From Bacillota bacterium (GTDB lineage Bacteria > Bacillota > Clostridia > Lachnospirales > Lachnospiraceae), in the NCBI GenBank assembly GCA_029224465.1, contig JAQXUQ010000005.1, positions 1-64,000 of the forward strand: 64,000 bases of DNA, in the 5' to 3' direction. A program made the translations under genes and the position numbers. This document shows positions 1 through 8,935 of the stretch, in pieces; within the stretch, counting starts at the first letter, position 1; the number at the start of each line of letters is the position of its first letter. The notes below the pieces were generated by a model, which was not told the DNA's origin, ran no database searches, and worked only from the letters and a program-made list of their open reading frames with translations.

Positions 1-96
1 ACATAGACCCCTTAGAGAGTATGAGGTAGATAGGCTTGAGGTGTAAGTGCTGCAAGGCACTGAGCTGACAAGTACTAATCGGTCGGATGCTTATCC
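1..96 (+). rRNA. 23S ribosomal RNA, 3' end (partial)
   Basis: Sequence ...ctgagctgacaagtactaatcggtcggatgcttatcc resembles the conserved 3' terminus of bacterial 23S rRNA; exact end approximate. Confidence 0.88.
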
Positions 97-97
97 T

Positions 98-251
98 ATG
101 TGAAATGCGCGAAGCGCGTTTCATCCGCGAAGCGGACAAACAGCGGAGCTGTTTGCAAGGCGTATGCACGAAGTGCGTACGACCAATGAATGTGAAATGC
201 GCGAAGCGCGTTTCATCCGCGAAGCGGACAAACGGCAAGGCCGTTTGCAAT
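98..251 (+). repeat. Array of short GAA-loop hairpins with a 44-nt direct repeat (98-141 and 190-233)
   Basis: atgtgaaatgcgcgaagcgcgtttcatccgcgaagcggacaaac occurs twice, 92 nt apart; successive perfect or near-perfect hairpins (GAAATGCGC-GAA-GCGCGTTTC, TCCGC-GAA-GCGGA, CGTATGCAC-GAA-GTGCGTACG, AAACGGC..GCCGTTT). Confidence 0.9.
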
Positions 252-302
252 AACTATCATTTGATGTAAAATCTGTATTCAGTTTTGAAGGCACCGGATT
301 TG

Positions 303-332
303 AAAACGCGTTGCAGAAGCGATGCGTTTTTG
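303..332 (+). terminator. Putative intrinsic terminator between 23S and tRNA-Asn
   Basis: aaaacgcgttgc-agaa-gcgatgcgttttt stem with two G-U wobbles followed by a T run. Confidence 0.55.
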
Positions 333-340
333 TTGTATAA

Positions 341-412
341 GCCCTGATAGCTCAAAGGTAGAGCACGCGGCTGTTAACCGCGGTGTTGCAGGTTCGAGCC
401 CTGCTCGGGGCG
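341..412 (+). tRNA. tRNA-Asn(GTT)
   Basis: Acceptor GCCCTGA/TCGGGGC, anticodon loop ctGTTaa, T-loop GGTTCGAGCCC. Confidence 0.95.
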
Positions 413-417
413 CTTGA

Positions 418-463
418 AATGCTTATGACAGCATTCACAAGATGCTCCATAAGCGTTTTTTTA
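418..463 (+). terminator. Putative intrinsic terminator after tRNA-Asn
   Basis: gcttatg..agcat-tcacaag-atgct..cataagc followed by gttttttt. Confidence 0.75.
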
Positions 464-471
464 TCAGATAC

Positions 472-500
472 TTGAGTTAATAGCTCTTGTTTGATATAAT
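472..500 (+). promoter_or_regulatory. Putative sigma-A promoter for tRNA-Glu/tRNA-Cys
   Basis: TTGAGT-N17-TATAAT located 21 nt upstream of tRNA-Glu. Confidence 0.7.
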
Positions 501-521
501 ATTTAAGCAACATAATAATAT

Positions 522-593
522 GGCTCCGTGGTCAAGAGGTTAAGACATCGCCCTTTCACGGCGGTAACATGGGTTCAATTCCCGTCGGAGTCA
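522..593 (+). tRNA. tRNA-Glu(TTC)
   Basis: Acceptor GGCTCCG/CGGAGTC, anticodon loop ccTTTCac, T-arm GGGTTCAATTCCC. Confidence 0.95.
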
Positions 594-598
594 CGCAT

Positions 599-669
599 GG
601 TGACATAGCCAAGTGGTAAGGCGTAGGTCTGCAAAACCTTGATCGCCGGTTCAAATCCGGCTGTCACCT
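599..669 (+). tRNA. tRNA-Cys(GCA)
   Basis: Acceptor GGTGACA/TGTCACC, anticodon loop ctGCAaa, T discriminator. Confidence 0.95.
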
Positions 670-676
670 CGCATGC

Positions 677-711
677 AACTGCTGTATCGTTCATTCGGTA
701 CAGCAGTTTTT
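677..711 (+). terminator. Intrinsic terminator of the tRNA cluster
   Basis: aactgctgta-tcgttcattcgg-tacagcagttttt. Confidence 0.85.
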
Positions 712-1365
712 ATTGTCTTGCATGTACACTCAATTTCTTATCTTTCGCAAAGTAAGAATATAGGTAGCAGCATTTGATACACCAACAAGGATTTCCTCTT
801 GCCTGAAATATTTTCAGGACAGAAGCAGTATGGATACATGATAGTTTCCATCCATAGAAAAATTTGTAATTGCGGGAGAAACGAACTTTCCTCTCTTTGC
901 TGAAATCCTGCATGCGGATGGAATCGTTGGAGCAATTATCACTTGCCGGCAAGAATTGTCTTCCTCCCACATCGAGGAATTGTCCAGCGGAAGGAATTTT
1001 CAGCGAGTGCTCTTCTTAAATTTTCATTCCAGAAGATTAACTTGCAGGCAGATGGCAGATTTACGAAAAAGTGAGTCGCAGAGAAGGAAGGCGCCATGTC
1101 TGAGTCCTTCTGTACAAACTTTCGTCTCCCCAGATGGCTGCGGTTCAGGCTGATCCATCTGATCCGTGGCGGCAGCAACACATAATCTCCCATCGATTAA
1201 TGCAATACGCCTCCGCTTGTCTCAGCTGCATAGAATATCCAAGACGAATTAGGAAGATTGACACGGATTGCCTGAAAAACGGTAATTTTAATACAATATG
1301 CAATAGGGCACGCGATATGTCTTGAATAATCTATGCAAATCCAAAAATTGCCCCGGCATTGCATG

Positions 1366-1476
1366 AAACCAGCTGCGCCTGCCGCAAAACAGCTATAGAA
1401 ACCAGCTGCACCTGCCGCAAAACATCTATAGAAACCAACTGCGCCGGCCGCACCGGCTAACCGCAAAAGCGCCGTA
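1366..1476. repeat. 33-bp imperfect tandem repeat (about 3 copies)
   Basis: gaaaccagctgcgcctgccgcaaaacagctata starts at 1366, 1399 and 1432; the third copy carries a 12-bp expansion. Confidence 0.85.
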
Positions 1477-1604
1477 GAAACTGCAGGCGGCCGTGTTGCA
1501 TCCCATCCGGATCTTAATATTTGTTTAACATTGTCATGCCAGCCTCAAAATATGGTAAAATAATTTTATCTGCACGAAATGACAGGGGTATACAGGGGGA
1601 AATC

Positions 1605-2708
1605 ATGGAGCGTAAGATGAAATTCCGCGCATTTGCGGCGGCTCTCGCGGCCGGCGTGATCTGCGCCGCAGCCGTGCCGGCGAAAAGTGTGTCGGCCGTG
1701 ACAACCACCAGAGTTACGGGGACCGCGGTAAAGGGAACCGAAGCGAACATGCTGTACCTGCAGACAACGCAGGGAACAATGGTGATTGAGCTGGATAAGG
1801 GCACTGCTTTCACGGGCTGTTCGGGAATCAGTGTAGGGAAGAGTCTGGCCGCGGATGTATACCGCGGACAGAATGCGTATATGCATGCGACGCTTGTGAC
1901 AGATGCCGCGAACGGCGCATCCGCCGGAAACAGCGCCTCCAGCACGCCTGTACAGCCGGAGAAGGCCGGAACTGCCGCGACTTCTTCGGTTTACGGGAAA
2001 ATCAACAAGGAATCGACCAGCGATCTCCTGAAGCTTGATACGCAGGGCGGTCAGATGCTGATCCGCATTGACAGCGGCTGCCAGGTTGAAGGATCAAGAC
2101 TGCTTCTCCCGGGAAGAGAGATAACCGTCTACGTCTATCGCGGTCAGGACGCATATATGCATACGAACCGGATCACAAACGAGAAGAAGGTTGTCAGGAT
2201 TACGGTTGACCGGTCACGTACTTATACGGTTTCCGGCACAATTGAACCGGATTCCACCGAGACGACATTGAATTTCAAAACCGATCAGGGGAATATGACG
2301 ATCAAGCTCGATGAAGATACGGCTGTTTCAGGCGGAGGAGTTATTTGGCCCGGACAGAAAGCCGTTATCACCGCAGCCCGCGGTTCGGATGCGTATCTGC
2401 ACGCGGTTTCGATCGAACCTGCCGTGGATTCAAAGAATTCTGCCGGAGGGCTCCGCGTTATCGACAATTCGCTTCAGACAGCGGCGACTTTGGATATGCG
2501 GTCTGCTTTTACGGTATCCGGAACAATTGTATCCGGAACAACCAGCAATTTAGTGAAACTTTCGACATCAAGTGGTACAATGCTGATTAAAATCGACAAC
2601 ACGACCGATGTCAGCAAGATCAGCGCGCTTGTCGTTGGAAGAACGGCGCAGATCCGCTGCGCCCGCGGCTCGGATGCGTATTTGCACGCGCTGAGCATAC
2701 AGTATTAA
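1605..2708 (+). CDS. Secreted protein with four internal beta-rich repeats
   Basis: ATG preceded by caggggga; signal peptide MERKMKFRAFAAALAAGVICAAAVPA; recurring TxxGxMxIxxD...(Y/A)RGxxAYxHAxxI. Confidence 0.8.
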   Translation: MERKMKFRAFAAALAAGVICAAAVPAKSVSAVTTTRVTGTAVKGTEANMLYLQTTQGTMVIELDKGTAFTGCSGISVGKSLAADVYRGQNAYMHATLVTDAANGASAGNSASSTPVQPEKAGTAATSSVYGKINKESTSDLLKLDTQGGQMLIRIDSGCQVEGSRLLLPGREITVYVYRGQDAYMHTNRITNEKKVVRITVDRSRTYTVSGTIEPDSTETTLNFKTDQGNMTIKLDEDTAVSGGGVIWPGQKAVITAARGSDAYLHAVSIEPAVDSKNSAGGLRVIDNSLQTAATLDMRSAFTVSGTIVSGTTSNLVKLSTSSGTMLIKIDNTTDVSKISALVVGRTAQIRCARGSDAYLHALSIQY

Positions 2709-2802
2709 CAACCGCTCCACGGCCGGCAATCATACAGCCTGTTCAGACTGGAGATATATACCGTCCGGGATCGGAAATTCAGTTGAGGAAAGGTTTGTTT
2801 TT

Positions 2803-3933
2803 ATGCGAAACAGAAAATGGATGATTGTAGCAGCAGCTGCACTGATTGCGACCATGGCGACAGCCTGCGGTTCGAAGGGCAAGTCACAGGAATCTTCTCT
2901 TGTAGAGACAATCCCGGTTGATGAGCGCGTAAGCCAGGAGAGCTCGGAAAGCGCAGCCACAGAGGCGAAGACAGAGGAAGCTGCCACCGGTGACACCATT
3001 CCCGAAGGAATGTATGCGAGTGAACTGACCGGACTCCCTGTCAGCGAAGACATCAAGGATCAGAGACCCATCGCGGTCATGATTGACAATGATAAGCGCG
3101 CGCTTCCGCACTACGGTCTTTCCGAGGCGGATATTGTCTATGAGCTGATGAACTCTACAGCCAACAACCGGATTACCCGTCTGATGGCGATGTACAAGGA
3201 CTGGGGCAAGATCGAAAAGGTCGGCAGCATCCGTTCCGTACGTCCTACCAATATCCTGCTTGCGCAGGAGTGGGATGCCGTGATCTGCCATGACGGAGGC
3301 CCTTTCTATATTAATGATTACCTTTCCCGCTATGGAATTCATTTCTCCGGAACGTTTTCCCGCGTAGATAACGGGAAACCCAGAGAATTTACTGAATTTA
3401 TTCTTTCGGGCGACTTGGATAAGAACTTCAAGAATTCTTCTTATTCCACGACGTATGATGACCGTAAGCAGCCCGGCGACCACTTCAATTTCACACAGTA
3501 TGGAACCGAAGTTAATCTGGACGGCCAGGACAATGTCATCGCGGCGAACAACGTAAAGCTTCCGTTTGCCAATACGACACCGGAGCTGAAGTATAATCAG
3601 GATACAAAGACTTACGATTATTACGAGTTCGGTAATCTCAGTAAGGACGGCGGCGACGGTAATACGGTTTCGTTCAAGAATCTATTTGTGCTTTCCTGCG
3701 ATTTCCATCAGTACGACGACAACGGCTACCTGATTTACAATGTTATCAAGGAAGGCGGTCAGGGCTTCTATGTAACCAACGGCAAGGCTGTCCCGATTTC
3801 CTACAGCAAGACAAGTGAGGGCGGAATCACCCAGTACTTTGGAGCTGACGGCAATCCGATTGAAATCAATAACGGCAAAACATACATCACCTATGTTCCT
3901 GACGACAGCTGGAGCAAACTGACAATCAACTGA
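2803..3933 (+). CDS. DUF3048 domain-containing lipoprotein (YerB-like)
   Basis: Lipobox ATAC; DQRPIAVMIDNDKRALPHYGLSEADIVYE and IGSIRSVRP-type motifs typical of DUF3048. Confidence 0.88.
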   Translation: MRNRKWMIVAAAALIATMATACGSKGKSQESSLVETIPVDERVSQESSESAATEAKTEEAATGDTIPEGMYASELTGLPVSEDIKDQRPIAVMIDNDKRALPHYGLSEADIVYELMNSTANNRITRLMAMYKDWGKIEKVGSIRSVRPTNILLAQEWDAVICHDGGPFYINDYLSRYGIHFSGTFSRVDNGKPREFTEFILSGDLDKNFKNSSYSTTYDDRKQPGDHFNFTQYGTEVNLDGQDNVIAANNVKLPFANTTPELKYNQDTKTYDYYEFGNLSKDGGDGNTVSFKNLFVLSCDFHQYDDNGYLIYNVIKEGGQGFYVTNGKAVPISYSKTSEGGITQYFGADGNPIEINNGKTYITYVPDDSWSKLTIN

Positions 3934-3962
3934 TTGTTTTATTACAAAACAGCATAGAGAGG

Positions 3963-4006
3963 GGCTGTAAAGCGGCGGATTGATTGCGCCGCTTCGCAGC
4001 CTTTTT
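3963..4006 (+). terminator. Intrinsic terminator
   Basis: ggctgtaaagcggcg-gattgattg-cgccgcttcgcagcc followed by ttttt. Confidence 0.8.
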
Positions 4007-4119
4007 CTTTTGGCGGCGGGAAAACGGGGGCAGAATTGTTCTCTGTTTGTTCACAACGCGGAAAAGTGTTTTGTGCTACAATAACGAAGTATTTTTGTAC
4101 ACAGGAGTCAGCTGCAGGA

Positions 4120-5694
4120 ATGTATTACGACAATCAGGGGCAATATGATCCGGACGAAGATTTCTTCGATAACGGGTTTGATGATTATTCAACAATTCCA
4201 TATTCAGACATACCGGAGCGGCAAAGTGGCGACCGAGTAAAGGAAGAAACGTCTGCAGCGCGCAGGCCGGCTGTGCAGGGCGTCGGCCGTGACAGCCGCG
4301 GGAGTGCAGACAGCCGCAAAGGCCGTGGGAACACTGGCAGCAGCCGCGGATCCGCAGACGGCAGCCCGGGGCGAGAAGGCGGAAACCGCGAACGGCTGCG
4401 GCAGCGAAGGAAGAGAGAGCGGAAAGCGAGGGAGCGGAAACGCCGCATCCTGATCGCCGCCATCGCGGGCGGTTCTGCCGCCGCGGCGCTGGTAATCCTG
4501 CTTTCGGTGCGCTTTGTTATGAGCAGAAATGCCGCGAAGAAGCAGGACGCGCTGCGCGAGACAGCCGCGGCTTCCACTTTGAGCACAGTTTCGGAAGCAG
4601 CGCAGGAAGAACAGCTTCCTTCCGATCCCGATGATATGCCGCCGGAGCAGCTCGAAAAGGCGAAAGCGAAGAGAGGGCTTTCGGCGGATGTAGCTTCCTT
4701 TGCGCTCGGATACAAATTCAAGGAGACAGGCGCGACTGCGCAGATCCCGCTGACTGACGCCAACTACAAAAAGATGGAGCAGGAGAAAAAGTGGAATGCG
4801 GCAATTGCCGCGTCCGCAGCCGGGACGACGCCTTCCGCCGCGGAGGATCCCTCGGAAAGCTCCAGTCAGGAAGAACCGGCAGCCACGACGGGAACAGCGC
4901 CCGCAGGAGCGGTCGGTGACGACTATGTAGACAGTGATTACGCGATTCTTGTAAACGCGGACACGAATGAGATCGTGGCAGAGAGAAACCCGCAGGACAA
5001 GATCTGTCCGGCGTCGATGACCAAGGTGCTGACTGTTCTGGTGGCGGCGGAGCATATCGACGATTCGAAGCTGCAGGATACGCAGGAAATCACGCAGGAC
5101 ATCACAGACCTTGCGTATATCAACGACGCGAGCAACGTCGGCTACATGCCGGGGGACAAACCGACGGTCGAGGAGATGTTTTACGGGACAATTCTGGAAT
5201 CCGGCGCGGACGCGGCAATGGGCCTCGCGGATTATGTCGCCGGTTCACAGGATGCTTTTGTCAAACTGATGAACGACAAGCTGGACGAACTGGGGTTGTC
5301 CGCTACCTCGCATTTTACAAACGTTGTCGGCCTGTACGATAAAGATCACTACACAACCGTGCACGACATGGCTGTCATTATGAAGGCGGCGATGGAGAAT
5401 GATTTTGTGCGCAAGGTTATGACCGCGCATACATACACCTGCATGGGCGCGCAGCAGGTATATCCGGAGGGGCGGCTGATCTCGAACTGGTTCCTCCGCA
5501 GGATTGAGGATAAAGACACGCATGGTACCGTCCTCTGCGCCAAAACAGGTTACGTCACAGAATCCGGCAACTGCGCCGTCAGCTATCAGCTTTCCAATGA
5601 CGGCGGGCATTATATTTGTGTAACAGCACTGGCTGCGGGCAACTGGCGCGCGATCCGCGATCACGTGGCCATGTATCAGGAATATACAAAATAA
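4120..5694 (+). CDS. D-alanyl-D-alanine carboxypeptidase family protein with N-terminal TM anchor
   Basis: SxxK in PASMTKVLT; downstream KTGYVTESG; ATG at 4120 with upstream caggag; Arg/Gly-rich N-terminus then a TM segment. Confidence 0.85.
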   Translation: MYYDNQGQYDPDEDFFDNGFDDYSTIPYSDIPERQSGDRVKEETSAARRPAVQGVGRDSRGSADSRKGRGNTGSSRGSADGSPGREGGNRERLRQRRKRERKARERKRRILIAAIAGGSAAAALVILLSVRFVMSRNAAKKQDALRETAAASTLSTVSEAAQEEQLPSDPDDMPPEQLEKAKAKRGLSADVASFALGYKFKETGATAQIPLTDANYKKMEQEKKWNAAIAASAAGTTPSAAEDPSESSSQEEPAATTGTAPAGAVGDDYVDSDYAILVNADTNEIVAERNPQDKICPASMTKVLTVLVAAEHIDDSKLQDTQEITQDITDLAYINDASNVGYMPGDKPTVEEMFYGTILESGADAAMGLADYVAGSQDAFVKLMNDKLDELGLSATSHFTNVVGLYDKDHYTTVHDMAVIMKAAMENDFVRKVMTAHTYTCMGAQQVYPEGRLISNWFLRRIEDKDTHGTVLCAKTGYVTESGNCAVSYQLSNDGGHYICVTALAAGNWRAIRDHVAMYQEYTK

Positions 5695-8300
5695 TGAAAT
5701 TCTTTCAGACAATACAGTTTAAGATTCTACTCTTTACGGCCATCGCGCTGACGGTGCTGCAGACCGTGCGCTGTGCGGGACAGATTATCAGCTATCCGCA
5801 GGTTTCGATTCCGCTGGAACAGATTTTCGGCGAAGATGATGCAAACCTGAGCGGACTTTCGCGCTCCGGCAGCAGGCTGACCGCGGAGTCCAACCACACC
5901 GCGATCACATTTCCGTTTACCGCGGATGTCGGGATCAAGGAGATCTGTTTTGTCACGGATAACGAGAGCAGAATGAACTGCTGGTCCTACCTTTCCCTCA
6001 ACGAGAGCGGCCGCTACGGACAGGTCATCATGGTTGATGGCAGGAACTATATTACGTTCGATGGCGCGGACAAAACAGACCGCACGAAAACCATCACCTA
6101 CTCGCCGGTGTCGCTGCGAGGGGTCAGTTTTGACCTGCTTTCGATGACAGTGAACCCTCGCGGGCACTTTATCGCGGTCGCGCTGCGCACCCTTCTGCTG
6201 TATCTGGCGGCGGCAATGCTCTTTGAGATTGTCATTTTCGAGCTGGTGAAGAGCCGGCGCCTGAAGACGTCCAGATGGCTGGATACGCGCGCGGTGCTGC
6301 TTGGAGGGCTCCAGTTCGCGCTTTCCCTGTACTTTGTGCATCAATATATGATCAGCGACTGGCTGCCATATACGACCGTGTACTGGTTCGCGCTCTTTTT
6401 ATCGGAGTATTTGTTCATCATCCTTCTTTTGTGGCCGGGGATCAGAAGAACCGGAAAACCTGATAACGGGGAAGAACATGCGGACGAGCGCGCGCTCGTC
6501 GTAATGAAGAAAGAACTTGCGCCTCTCCGGATACTGCTTCTGGCGGTTTTTGACTTCGCGATGGTCGAGATCCTGTATTCGGACCAGTTCAAGTTCACGA
6601 ACATGGAAGCAGCATGGCAGAATCTTGTCGTTTATGCGCTGCTATATCTGGTCACCTATGCTTTGTTTTTCGGAATGAAGGGGCGCAGGTTCGCATGGAC
6701 AATTCCGACGATCTTCTGGACCGTGGTGGCGGGCGTAAACCACTTTTACTTCGAATTTCGCGGGCAGGCGTTCGAACTGTCCGACCTTACGATGGCGGCG
6801 ACGGCGAAAAACGTGATCGGTCAGTACCGGCTCGATTTCACGCCGGAGCTTACGTTTGTGACGATTGCGGCGGCCTCTGTTTTTCTGGCGGCGGGGAGTG
6901 AAGACAGGCTTGTTTTCCGGAAAAAGAAGGCGCCATGGCTGATCCTTTCGGCAGCCCTTGCCGCAGCTTCCATCTTCTATATTCATACGACGCTGCCCGA
7001 GGTCAATCTCTGGAATACGAACCTTGGAACCAAGTATGACGGATATGCGGTTTCGTTCCTGTCGTTCGCCCGCAGGACCCTTGAAAAGCCGGTCCCGGAA
7101 GGTTACAGCAGGAAAGAGGCGGAAGCCGTTATCGAAAAGTACGAGAATCCGGAAGAGACGCAGACCGGCAAGGGGAAGAGTACGGCGACGCCGGACGGAC
7201 AGGCACCGGACATCATCGTGATGATGAACGAGGCCTTCTCGGATCTGCCTTCGATTTACGGGTTTGAGACCAATACCGACGGCATGCCGTATATCCATTC
7301 GCTGTCCGGTAAAAACGTGAAAAAGGGATACCTGCATGTCTCGGTATTCGGCGGGACGACGGCAGATACCGAGTATGAGTTTCTGACCGGAAACAGCATG
7401 GCCTTTCTGCACGGCGAAGCGGTTCCGTATACGCAGTATATCGGCGACAACATTCAGTCTCTGGCAAGACTGTTAAAGGCGAAGAATTATTCCGCGACGG
7501 CATTCCATCCGTTCCTTGCTTCCGGCTACAAACGGTATAAAGTATATCCGCTGATGGGGTTTGACAAGTTTATCAGCTCCGACGACGGCCTTCCGTATAA
7601 CAGCACAATCCGCTCGTATATGAGCGACGACGCGGATGTGGACAACCTGATCCGTCTGTACGAGGAACGGGACAAAACAAAACCGTTCTTCCTCTTCAAC
7701 GTCACAATGCAGAATCACGGCGGCTATAATACGGAGCAGAGCGCGGTCGACGTGACGGTCAATCCGACAGATGAGAAGCTGCAGCTTCCGCAGATTCAGG
7801 AATATCTTTCGCTGATTATTCAGTCGGATGCAGCGTTCAAAAAGCTGACCGATTATTTCGCAAAATCGGACCGCAAGGCCATCATTCTGATGTTCGGCGA
7901 CCATCAGCCGGGAATGAATGACAGCGCTTTCAAGGCAATGGACCCCGCAATGTACGAAGAGGGTGCTTCGCTGGAAGAAAAAGAGAAGAAATATACCGTG
8001 CCCTACGTAATGTGGGCTAATTATGACCTGCCGGAAGGAGAGCTGCCTCTGACTTCGCCGAATTATCTGCGTTCTTTCCTTCTGGAAAACGCGGGACTTT
8101 CGGAGAGCGCGTATGACCGGATGGTCAGCTCGGTGCGGAAGGATTATCCTTCGCTGAACGCTTTCGGTTTCACGGACAGCGACGGAAAACTGCACAGCGT
8201 ATCGGAACTGGACAGCGTGCCGGAGCTTCTGGATTATAAGAAAGCCGCATACTACAATCTGTTTGAGCACGGCAATGTCAACATGGATTTATTCAAGTAA
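5694..8300 (+). CDS. LTA synthase family / sulfatase-fold membrane protein
   Basis: N-terminal TM helices, then PDIIVMMNEAFSDLP, FGGTTADTEYEFLTG, FLFNVTMQNHGGY, FGDHQPG motifs; starts by ATGA overlap with the preceding stop. Confidence 0.85.
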   Translation: MKFFQTIQFKILLFTAIALTVLQTVRCAGQIISYPQVSIPLEQIFGEDDANLSGLSRSGSRLTAESNHTAITFPFTADVGIKEICFVTDNESRMNCWSYLSLNESGRYGQVIMVDGRNYITFDGADKTDRTKTITYSPVSLRGVSFDLLSMTVNPRGHFIAVALRTLLLYLAAAMLFEIVIFELVKSRRLKTSRWLDTRAVLLGGLQFALSLYFVHQYMISDWLPYTTVYWFALFLSEYLFIILLLWPGIRRTGKPDNGEEHADERALVVMKKELAPLRILLLAVFDFAMVEILYSDQFKFTNMEAAWQNLVVYALLYLVTYALFFGMKGRRFAWTIPTIFWTVVAGVNHFYFEFRGQAFELSDLTMAATAKNVIGQYRLDFTPELTFVTIAAASVFLAAGSEDRLVFRKKKAPWLILSAALAAASIFYIHTTLPEVNLWNTNLGTKYDGYAVSFLSFARRTLEKPVPEGYSRKEAEAVIEKYENPEETQTGKGKSTATPDGQAPDIIVMMNEAFSDLPSIYGFETNTDGMPYIHSLSGKNVKKGYLHVSVFGGTTADTEYEFLTGNSMAFLHGEAVPYTQYIGDNIQSLARLLKAKNYSATAFHPFLASGYKRYKVYPLMGFDKFISSDDGLPYNSTIRSYMSDDADVDNLIRLYEERDKTKPFFLFNVTMQNHGGYNTEQSAVDVTVNPTDEKLQLPQIQEYLSLIIQSDAAFKKLTDYFAKSDRKAIILMFGDHQPGMNDSAFKAMDPAMYEEGASLEEKEKKYTVPYVMWANYDLPEGELPLTSPNYLRSFLLENAGLSESAYDRMVSSVRKDYPSLNAFGFTDSDGKLHSVSELDSVPELLDYKKAAYYNLFEHGNVNMDLFK

Positions 8301-8452
8301 GCCGGGCAGCGGACTGCATTGTGGCCGGCACGGAAGTGCCGCCGGGAGCGTGGCAGGCCCTGGAGCCCGCGCGTAAGCACCGGCGGGAATGCGGCAGGCA
8401 CGGCTGCCCGCGGGGAGTGCCGCCGGGACGGGCGGTTAAGAAAGGAAAAAAC

Positions 8453-8932
8453 ATGAAGAAGATCGCAAGTTTTACGGTAAATCATCTGAAACTCGAACCG
8501 GGCATTTATGTATCCCGGAAAGACCATTTTGGCAATGTAACGCTGACAACCTTTGATCTGCGGATGACGGCACCGAACAGAGAACCTGTCATGAATACGG
8601 CAGAGCTGCATACGATCGAGCATCTGGGCGCTACATTTCTTCGTAACGATCCGCAGTGGATGGACCGCGTGGTCTATTTTGGCCCCATGGGCTGCCGGAC
8701 CGGCTGCTATGTGATTCTCGAGGGAGATCTGGAATCGCAGGATATTGTGGATCTCATCACAAGAATGTTTGAATTCATCCGTGACTTTGAGGGCGATATT
8801 CCGGGCGCCGCGGCAAGAGACTGCGGCAATTACCTGGATCAGAATCTTACGATGGCGAAGTGGCTCGCAAAACGCTATCTGGATCATACGCTGTATGGTA
8901 TTACGAAAGAGCATCTGGTCTATCCGGAGTAA
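8453..8932 (+). CDS. luxS: S-ribosylhomocysteine lyase
   Basis: HTIEHLGATFLRN metal-binding motif and GPMGCRTGCY; full-length LuxS-like. Confidence 0.96.
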   Translation: MKKIASFTVNHLKLEPGIYVSRKDHFGNVTLTTFDLRMTAPNREPVMNTAELHTIEHLGATFLRNDPQWMDRVVYFGPMGCRTGCYVILEGDLESQDIVDLITRMFEFIRDFEGDIPGAAARDCGNYLDQNLTMAKWLAKRYLDHTLYGITKEHLVYPE

Positions 8933-8935
8933 TTT

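Noticed and set aside
98-251. CRISPR array
   Set aside because: Only two copies of a 44-nt unit with internal palindromes, no regular unique spacers and no cas genes in the window.
87-269. 60-aa ORF MLILCEMREARFIREADKQRS...
   Set aside because: Overlaps the 23S end and the palindromic hairpin array; translation is a by-product of the repeats.
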